From assembly GCA_024276805.1 (NCBI GenBank), contig JAJRWJ010000277.1:1-9819 (forward strand): 9,819 nucleotides of DNA. The letters run 5' to 3'. Source of the stretch: Gammaproteobacteria bacterium. Lineage in GTDB: Bacteria > Pseudomonadota > Gammaproteobacteria > Methylococcales > Methylomonadaceae. Below, in pieces: positions 4,881 to 9,819 of this stretch. Position numbers and translations under genes: made by a program. The notes under the pieces are model-generated. The model was not told the origin of the DNA and did not search any database. It saw nothing but the letters and a program-made list of their open reading frames with translations. The stretch's first letter is position 1, and every line of letters begins with the position of its first letter.

Positions 4881-6041
4881 GTGAGTGATAATTTTCTATT
4901 TACATCGGAATCTGTTTCCGAAGGTCATCCAGACAAGATTTCAGATCAGCTCTCGGATGCGGTCCTCGATGCCTTGCTGGAGCAGGATCCTACATCGCGG
5001 GTAGCCTGTGAAACGATGGTGAAAACCGGCATGGTGATCCTGGCCGGTGAAATCACCACCAATGCCTGGGTCGATACCGAATCCCTGGTAAGAAACGTGG
5101 TCAGAGAGATCGGTTATGATGACCCGGAAATAGGCTTCGACTGGCAGAGCTGCGCGGTCCTGAATGCCATTGGCAAGCAGTCGCCGGATATTGCCCTGGG
5201 TGTCGATGAGGCGGAAGATCATGAACAGGGGGCCGGCGACCAGGGTTTGATGTTCGGCTACGCCAGCAATGAAACCGATGTTTTGATGCCGGCGCCTATT
5301 ACCTATTCACACCGGCTGGTGCAGCGTCAGTCAGAAGTGAGAAAAAACAAGACCCTGCCATGGCTGCGCCCCGATGCAAAAAGCCAGATAACCTTCCGCT
5401 ACGAGAATCACAAGCCCGTGGCGATCGATGCGGTGGTATTGTCCACGCAGCACGCACCGGATATTGCCGAGAAGCAGGTTCACGAAGCGGTCATGGATGA
5501 AATTATCCTGCCCGTTCTGCCGCGGGAATGGTTGCATAAAGAGACAAAATATTTCATCAATCCCACCGGACAGTTCGTTATCGGGGGACCGGTTGGTGAC
5601 TGCGGCCTGACCGGCCGGAAAATCATCGTCGATACCTATGGCGGCATGGCGCGCCATGGTGGCGGTGCTTTCTCCGGCAAGGATCCTTCCAAGGTGGATC
5701 GTTCCGCTGCCTATATGGCCCGCTATGTGGCAAAAAATATCGTTGCCGCAGGCTTGGCGGAAAGATGTGAGATACAGGTTTCCTATGCGATCGGCGTGGC
5801 GGAACCCACGTCCATCAGTGTGGAAACATTCGGCACCGGCACGGTCAGCGAGGAACGGTTGGTCACGATTATCAGGGAGCATTTCGATCTCAGGCCAAAA
5901 GGTCTGATAGCGATGCTGGGGTTGCTCAAACCCATCTACAGACAAACTGCGGCGTATGGACATTTTGGCCGTACCGAAAGTTCTTTCAGCTGGGAAAAAA
6001 CCGACAAGGCGGAAATGCTCAAAGAGGCTGCCGTCAAATAG
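4881..6041 (+). CDS. metK: S-adenosylmethionine synthetase
   Basis: MetK joins methionine and ATP to make S-adenosylmethionine, releasing pyrophosphate and phosphate; it acts as a cytosolic tetramer. The 386-residue protein (E. coli: 384) shows the family motifs: SEGHPDKISDQ with H16 and D18 at the ATP/Mg site, the signature GAGDQGLMFGYA from residue 117, and the phosphate-binding loop GGGAFSGKDPSKVDRS from about residue 260 with K267 and D268. The start is a GTG at 4881, supported by the family N-terminus (FLFTSESVSEGHPDK) and by AAGGAAAG at 4868-4875. An upstream terminator makes it the first gene of a methyl-cycle block; ahcY follows after 169 bases with no intrinsic terminator between, so the two may share a transcript. 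Confidence 0.98.
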   Translation: MSDNFLFTSESVSEGHPDKISDQLSDAVLDALLEQDPTSRVACETMVKTGMVILAGEITTNAWVDTESLVRNVVREIGYDDPEIGFDWQSCAVLNAIGKQSPDIALGVDEAEDHEQGAGDQGLMFGYASNETDVLMPAPITYSHRLVQRQSEVRKNKTLPWLRPDAKSQITFRYENHKPVAIDAVVLSTQHAPDIAEKQVHEAVMDEIILPVLPREWLHKETKYFINPTGQFVIGGPVGDCGLTGRKIIVDTYGGMARHGGGAFSGKDPSKVDRSAAYMARYVAKNIVAAGLAERCEIQVSYAIGVAEPTSISVETFGTGTVSEERLVTIIREHFDLRPKGLIAMLGLLKPIYRQTAAYGHFGRTESSFSWEKTDKAEMLKEAAVK

Positions 6042-6207
6042 GCCGGGGATACTTTCCGGGGCAGGCAGTGACAGCTGCTGTCCCGGACTGCAAGTAGTTC
6101 GGGTTCAAGGCGGCTGGCAATCAACATTCCACCTGGGTGTGCAGGATGGGGGGTAGTTGTTGCTGGTTGCCCAGGTAAATCAAAAACAATCAGATGCACA
6201 GGAATCG
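6042..6207 (+). promoter_or_regulatory. Structured metK-ahcY spacer, candidate ahcY leader RNA
   Basis: Several stems are visible. (A) CCGGGGA (6043-6049) with TTTCCGG (6053-6059). (B) GGGGCAG (6058-6064) with CTGTCCC (6078-6084). (C) CCCGGACT (6082-6089) with AGTTCGGG (6096-6103), loop GCAAGT. (D) the palindrome GACAGCTGCTGTC (6070-6082). (E) ACCTGGG (6131-6137) with CCCAGGT (6170-6176). A and B share bases, as do B and C, and B and D, so they exclude one another. GGCAA (6116-6120) can compete with E for TTGCC (6167-6171). It lacks the conserved bases of the SAH riboswitch. No T-tract terminator is present. Confidence 0.35.
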
Positions 6208-6210
6208 ATG

Positions 6211-7497
6211 ATGAACGACTATAAAGTGGCGGATATAAGTCTCGCGGAATGGGGACGCAAGGAAATCAACATTGCAGAAACGGAAATGCCGGGATTGATG
6301 GCGTTGCGTAAGGAATACGGGGAAGAGCAGCCGTTGCGGGGGGCACGGATTGCCGGCTGTCTGCATATGACCATACAGACCGCAGTGCTGATCGAAACCT
6401 TGACCGCGCTGGGCGCGGAAGTGCGCTGGTCTTCCTGCAATATTTTTTCCACCCAGGATCATGCCGCGGCAGCCATGGCGGCAGCCGGTATTCCGGTGTT
6501 CGCCTGGAAGGGCGAGACCGAGGAGGAGGCGGAATGGTGCATCATTCAGACCATCGAGGGTACGAATGGCTGGCGACCGAACATGATACTCGATGATGGC
6601 GGCGATTTGACCCTGATCATGCATGAGAAATATGCCGATTTGATGGATGATGTCAAGGGCCTGTCGGAAGAAACCACCACCGGCGTCATGCGTCTTTATG
6701 AAATGCTGGAAAATCAGCTGCTCAGAGTGCCGGCTTTCAATGTCAACGACTCGGTCACCAAATCCAAATTCGACAATCTGTATGGTTGCCGCGAGTCGTT
6801 GCTGGATGGCATCAAGCGTGCAACCGACGTGATGATCGCCGGCAAGATTGCAGTGGTCTGCGGATACGGTGATGTCGGCAAGGGCTGTGCACAGTCGTTA
6901 CGCGGCCAGGGCGCTACCGTCTGGATCACCGAAATCGATCCGATCTGTGCCTTGCAGGCATCCATGGAGGGTTTTAGAGTGGTCACGATGGAGGAAGCGG
7001 CGCCGCAGGGAAACATTTTCGTTACCGCAACAGGCAACTGTGACGTCATTACCCATGACCACATGGCGGCAATGAAAAACCAAGCCATCGTCTGCAATAT
7101 CGGGCACTTCGATTCTGAAATCGACATTGCCTCGCTGCGCAATTACCAATGGGAAAATATCAAGGCGCAGGTCGACCACGTCATTTTTCCGGATGGCAAG
7201 AGAATCATCGTGCTTGCCGAGGGGCGGCTGGTCAACCTGGGTTGCGCGACCGGTCATCCCAGCTTCGTGATGTCCAATTCCTTCTGTAATCAGGTGCTGG
7301 CGCAGATTGAATTATGGAAGAATGCCGACATGTACGAAAACAAAGTGTATATTCTGCCCAAAAAACTGGATGAAAAAGTTGCCGCCCTGCATCTTGGTCA
7401 ACTGGGAGTGCATTTGACCCAGCTGACGGAAGAGCAGTCCGAATATCTTGGCGTGCCCGTCGATGGGCCCTACAAGCCGGAGCATTATCGCTATTGA
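6211..7497 (+). CDS. ahcY: Adenosylhomocysteinase (SAH hydrolase)
   Basis: AhcY reversibly cleaves S-adenosylhomocysteine, the inhibitory by-product of SAM-dependent methylation, to adenosine and homocysteine using tightly bound NAD. The protein has LHMTIQTAVLIETL with H52, SSCNIFSTQDHAAAA, EETTTGV, the catalytic NVNDSVTKSKFDN, a Rossmann GYGDVGKG loop at 218-225, CNIGHFDSEID, LAEGRLVNLG and the C-terminal KPEHYRY that reaches the neighbouring subunit's NAD. At 428 residues it is the short form (human: 432) and lacks the roughly 40-residue insert of the Pseudomonas type (about 470). The ATG at 6211 is preferred because AGGA (6200-6203) is seven bases away; the adjacent ATG at 6208 is nearly as good, and an in-frame TTG at 6157 adds an unconserved stretch. 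It lies between metK and metF, so the three make and recycle the methyl donor. Confidence 0.97.
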   Translation: MNDYKVADISLAEWGRKEINIAETEMPGLMALRKEYGEEQPLRGARIAGCLHMTIQTAVLIETLTALGAEVRWSSCNIFSTQDHAAAAMAAAGIPVFAWKGETEEEAEWCIIQTIEGTNGWRPNMILDDGGDLTLIMHEKYADLMDDVKGLSEETTTGVMRLYEMLENQLLRVPAFNVNDSVTKSKFDNLYGCRESLLDGIKRATDVMIAGKIAVVCGYGDVGKGCAQSLRGQGATVWITEIDPICALQASMEGFRVVTMEEAAPQGNIFVTATGNCDVITHDHMAAMKNQAIVCNIGHFDSEIDIASLRNYQWENIKAQVDHVIFPDGKRIIVLAEGRLVNLGCATGHPSFVMSNSFCNQVLAQIELWKNADMYENKVYILPKKLDEKVAALHLGQLGVHLTQLTEEQSEYLGVPVDGPYKPEHYRY

Positions 7498-7649
7498 TTG
7501 TATCAAGGTTGTTGCAGGGATCAGCCTGTAAGGTGATAGTGACGCCTGCAGGTTGATTGTGCAGCCGATGCCGTGCACATAGCGATCCATTCCCTTGCCA
7601 GGGCCGCTCGTGCAGCCTTCTTCGCATAGCAGATCAAGACATTATAATA
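7498..7649 (+). other. ahcY-metF spacer with a 20-base-period repeat and a dyad
   Basis: The 152-base gap holds two imperfect copies of a unit beginning GCCTG at 7524 and 7544, exactly 20 bases apart; CCTGTAAGGTGATAGTG and CCTGCAGGTTGATTGTG agree at 13 of 17 positions. TGTGCA (7558-7563) and TGCACA (7574-7579) form a perfect six-base dyad with a ten-base gap. GTGCAGCC occurs twice (7559-7566 and 7610-7617). A perfect TATAAT (7643-7648) abuts the metF start region. No intrinsic terminator is seen, so read-through from ahcY is possible. Confidence 0.3.
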
Positions 7650-8495
7650 ATGCAGTCGCAACGAAAATATCCGAAGCTGTACAGTTTTGAATTCTATCCT
7701 CCCAAGACAGAGGCCGGCGAGGTCAGTCTGCAGAAAGTTCACAGAGAACTGTCGAAGCTGGACCCGGATTTTTTTTCGGTGACATTCGGCGCCGGCGGTT
7801 CGACCCGGGACAAGACTTATGATACGGTTTTGAAGATTCAGCAGAGCGGCATCAGCGCGGCTCCGCACCTGTCCTGTGTCGCCTCGACCCGGGACAACAT
7901 TCGCCAGATCCTGAAAAGCTATCGAGATCACGGTATTCGGAAAATTGTCGCGTTGCGCGGGGACCTGCCATCGGGCATGATGTCGGCCGGTGAATTCAGG
8001 TATGCCAATGAACTGGTCGAATTTATCCGTCAGGAGTCGGGACAGCATTTCCAGATTCACGTCGCGGCTTATCCCGAAGTACACCCCCAGGCAGCCAACG
8101 GCATCGAAGATCTGAAGAATTTCAAGCGCAAGGTCGATGCGGGTGCGGATGCGGCAATCACCCAGTATTTCTACAATGCCGATGCCTATTTCTATTTTGT
8201 CGACGCCTGTGAAAAACTGGCAATCGACATCCCCATCGTGCCCGGCATCATGCCGATTTTCAATTATACACAATTGTTCCGCTTCTCCGACATGTGCGGC
8301 GCCGATATTCCACGATGGATGCGCAAACGTCTGGAATGCTTTGGTGATGATGTCGAATCGGCGCGGGCATTCGGCGTCGATGTGGTCAGTGGTCTCTGTC
8401 AGCGCCTGCTGGACAACGGCGCCCCCGGCCTGCATTTCTATACCATGAACCAGGCCGGGCCGGTCCAGGCAATCTGGAAGAATCTGAACCTTTGA
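7650..8495 (+). CDS. metF: 5,10-methylenetetrahydrofolate reductase
   Basis: MetF is an FAD-containing (beta-alpha)8 barrel that reduces 5,10-methylene-THF to 5-methyl-THF, the methyl source for remethylating homocysteine to methionine. The 281-residue protein (E. coli: 296) shows FEFYPPKT with the conserved glutamate at residue 14 (E. coli E28), FFSVTFGAGGSTRDKT, APHLSC, IVALRGDLPSG with D105 (E. coli D120, near the flavin), VAAYPEVHP, FKRKVDAGADAAITQYFYNA and the C-terminal GLHFYTMNQ. The ATG at 7650 is chosen because the FEF motif follows 13 residues later, as in Pseudomonas; an in-frame start at 7557 would add an unconserved cysteine-rich stretch. There is no good Shine-Dalgarno, and TATAAT ends one base before the ATG. 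It consumes folate carbon and completes the methyl cycle begun by metK and ahcY. Confidence 0.97.
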   Translation: MQSQRKYPKLYSFEFYPPKTEAGEVSLQKVHRELSKLDPDFFSVTFGAGGSTRDKTYDTVLKIQQSGISAAPHLSCVASTRDNIRQILKSYRDHGIRKIVALRGDLPSGMMSAGEFRYANELVEFIRQESGQHFQIHVAAYPEVHPQAANGIEDLKNFKRKVDAGADAAITQYFYNADAYFYFVDACEKLAIDIPIVPGIMPIFNYTQLFRFSDMCGADIPRWMRKRLECFGDDVESARAFGVDVVSGLCQRLLDNGAPGLHFYTMNQAGPVQAIWKNLNL

Positions 8496-8501
8496 TCATG
8501 C

Positions 8502-8536
8502 CTGTCGCATGGCATTCTGCTGTCATGCGGCAGTTT
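8502..8536 (+). terminator. Hairpin between metF and rsmE, terminator-like
   Basis: CTGTCGCATG (8502-8511) pairs with CATGCGGCAG (8524-8533): ten pairs with one T-G, around a 12-base loop. Only TTT follows (8534-8536), so termination would be partial at best. It begins six bases after the metF stop and ends before the rsmE Shine-Dalgarno at 8551. It could end most metF messages or protect their 3' end. Confidence 0.45.
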
Positions 8537-8565
8537 ACCGGCAGCTGACCGAGGAAGCAGGCAAG

Positions 8566-9309
8566 ATGCGGATTTCCCGACTGTATTTGCCGCAGCCTTT
8601 GCAAAGTGGGCTGCATCTGGAGCTGGACCAGGACAGCGGCCATTATGTGCGCAGCGTATTGCGCCTGAAGAAAGACGCACTGCTGACGCTGTTCAATGGC
8701 CAGGGTGGTGAATGGCGGGCCAGAACGCTGGAAGTCAGCCGCAGGCGGGTCGCTGTCGAGGTTGGGCAATGGCTTGCCAGGGATGTGGAGTCGCCGTTGC
8801 AGACCTGCCTGGCCCTGGCGATTTCCCGAAGTGACAGAATGGATTTATCGATCCAGAAGGCCGTCGAGCTGGGTGTCAACGGCATCACCCCATTGTTTAG
8901 CGAGCGTTGCATGGTGAAGCTGACGGCTGAAAAAATGACCCAGAAACTGCAACATTGGCAGAAAATTGCCCAGCATGCCGCGGAGCAGTGTGGCCGGGCG
9001 GAGGTGCCCGAGGTGCGGATACCGGTCCGATTCCATGACTGTCTGGATGCGGCCTCCGGATTGCGTCTTTTTCTCGATCCCGATGCGCCAACGACACTGG
9101 CAAGGCTGCAGCCCGATCAGGGTAAAGTGACGCTGCTTTCCGGGCCGGAGGGCGGATTCGCCGAACACGAGCGTGAAGCGGCCAGCCAGGCAGGCTTCAT
9201 TCCTGTGCGGCTCGGCAGGAGGATCCTGAGAGCTGAGACGGCAGCCCTTGCCGCATTGGCATCGGTGCAGATGCTGTGGGGTGACTTCGCCGGCAATGGC
9301 CACAACTGA
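8566..9309 (+). CDS. rsmE: 16S rRNA (uracil-1498-N3)-methyltransferase
   Basis: RsmE uses SAM to methylate N3 of U1498 in helix 44 of 16S rRNA, at the decoding site of the 30S subunit. The 247-residue protein (E. coli: 243) has an N-terminal PUA-like RNA-binding part (MRISRLYLPQPL, then HYVRSVLRLKKDA, LFNGQGGEW) and a C-terminal SPOUT domain with a trefoil-knot SAM site: MDLSIQKAVELGVNGITPLF, SERCMVKL, WQKIAQHAAEQCGRAEVPEV, SGPEGGF at 192-198 and LGRRILRAETAAL from 216. The ATG at 8566 gives the family start M-R-I-S-R and has GAGGAAG (8551-8557) upstream; the earlier in-frame ATG at 8509 lies inside a hairpin and adds unconserved residues. It draws on the SAM supplied by the adjacent genes, though rsmE is found in many contexts. 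Confidence 0.96.
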   Translation: MRISRLYLPQPLQSGLHLELDQDSGHYVRSVLRLKKDALLTLFNGQGGEWRARTLEVSRRRVAVEVGQWLARDVESPLQTCLALAISRSDRMDLSIQKAVELGVNGITPLFSERCMVKLTAEKMTQKLQHWQKIAQHAAEQCGRAEVPEVRIPVRFHDCLDAASGLRLFLDPDAPTTLARLQPDQGKVTLLSGPEGGFAEHEREAASQAGFIPVRLGRRILRAETAALAALASVQMLWGDFAGNGHN

Positions 9310-9318
9310 GCGCTGTAT

Positions 9319-9819
9319 ATGCACATCAGATATGCTTTGTATGCTCTGACCCCGCTCGCTGTATTGCTGATTGCCGCAGGTATCGCCAGTGTCCTGGGTT
9401 ATTTTGTCGTGCTTGGTATCGGCGATCAGTTCCCATTGCGCAAGGTGATCAGCAGAACCACCCAGATTCTGTTGATCCTGAGTATCCTGCCGTGGATGTC
9501 CTGGCTGAAACTGACCTGGCGGGATATCGGTTTTGCCCCCGGGGCTGTATTTTTCCGGCAGTTGCTGGCCGGGTTGGGTATTGCCCTGCTGACCCTGATG
9601 CCGGTTCTGATAATGCTCTGGCTTCTCGATATAGAGGTCTTCGACCAGGGGCGGGTCTGGAACATGGCTGATGTCAGTAAGGCATTGGCGGGAACGCTGC
9701 TGACCGCGCTGATTATTTCTCTGCTGGAAGAGCCGCTGTTTCGTGGCATGCTGCTGACCGGGCTGGCCAGAAAAACGGGTATCTGGGCGGCGATTGGTCT
9801 CAGTGCGGTTTATTACGCC
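9319..9819 (+). CDS. CPBP-family intramembrane metalloprotease, 3' end missing
   Basis: An open frame of 167 codons runs from the ATG at 9319 to the right edge without a stop. The product is strongly hydrophobic, with membrane segments at about residues 10-33, 49-63, 80-104 and 121-136. It carries LLEEPLFRGMLL at 135-146, which fits the EExxxR motif (E137, E138, R142) of the CPBP/ABI family that includes the CAAX prenyl protease Rce1. The second motif (FxxxH) would lie just past the edge; S-A-V-Y-Y-A at 162-167 looks like its beginning. Bacterial members are mostly of unknown substrate; some process bacteriocins or give immunity. The start is nine bases after the rsmE stop with only a weak ribosome site, suggesting coupling to rsmE. 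The exact start is uncertain. Confidence 0.8.
   Translation, partial: MHIRYALYALTPLAVLLIAAGIASVLGYFVVLGIGDQFPLRKVISRTTQILLILSILPWMSWLKLTWRDIGFAPGAVFFRQLLAGLGIALLTLMPVLIMLWLLDIEVFDQGRVWNMADVSKALAGTLLTALIISLLEEPLFRGMLLTGLARKTGIWAAIGLSAVYYA

Noticed and set aside
6042..6207. Known SAH riboswitch ahead of ahcY
   Set aside because: The conserved GAGGAGCGCUGC and CAGGCUCG blocks of that class are absent, so any switch here would be of another kind.
6157..6210. Longer AhcY from an in-frame TTG at 6157
   Set aside because: The added residues are not conserved, and AGGA at 6200-6203 fits the ATG pair at 6208/6211.
7521..8435. A 304-codon minus-strand frame over metF
   Set aside because: It is antisense to a certain gene and has no family resemblance. 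The 289-codon frame over dnaG (1054-1923) and the 210-codon frame over metK (5331-5963) are rejected likewise.
1..9819. Mobile element, prophage, CRISPR array or integration at the tRNA
   Set aside because: No terminal inverted repeats, integrase, repeat-spacer pattern or duplicated tRNA end was found, and every gene is a core gene in a familiar order.

Overview
The window is a stretch of ordinary core chromosome from a gammaproteobacterium. The macromolecular-synthesis operon has the Pseudomonas/Xanthomonas-type order, with rpsU, then a YqeY-family gene, then dnaG and rpoD; enteric bacteria lack the yqeY insertion. The first 26 bases encode, on the minus strand, the N-terminus of TsaD (M-Y-V-L-G-I-E-T-S), the usual divergent neighbour of rpsU. 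GC content is moderate and coding style is uniform. I see no insertion sequence, phage gene, CRISPR array or island. The genus cannot be fixed from the sequence alone.

Layout: tsaD start (minus strand, 1-26); a divergent promoter region with a TTGAAA/TATAAT promoter reading into rpsU; rpsU (151-384); yqeY (396-848); dnaG (904-2634); an extended -10 promoter embedded in a dyad, then rpoD (2715-4517); a CAU-anticodon tRNA, most likely tRNA-Ile2 (4597-4673), followed by a clear intrinsic terminator (4692-4717). After that comes a methyl-cycle block on the plus strand: metK (4881-6041), ahcY (6211-7497) and metF (7650-8495). A hairpin separates this from rsmE (8566-9309), and a CPBP-family membrane metalloprotease gene runs off the right edge (9319 onward).

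The first half supplies translation (S21, an accessory tRNA-related factor), replication priming (primase) and transcription initiation (sigma-70). The second half makes S-adenosylmethionine (MetK), removes S-adenosylhomocysteine (AhcY) and makes methyl-THF for homocysteine remethylation (MetF). RsmE is a SAM-consuming 16S rRNA methyltransferase.

I found no new protein system here. What merits a second look lies in the non-coding gaps. The metK leader has a hairpin, a 10-codon ORF with a strong Shine-Dalgarno, and a palindrome over a possible extended -10. The 169-base metK-ahcY spacer is rich in mutually exclusive stems and resembles no SAM or SAH riboswitch that I recognise. The rpoD promoter contains a dyad and its leader a tiny overlapping ORF. 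There is also an A10 run in dnaG. All regulatory proposals come from reading by eye, without folding or comparative data.
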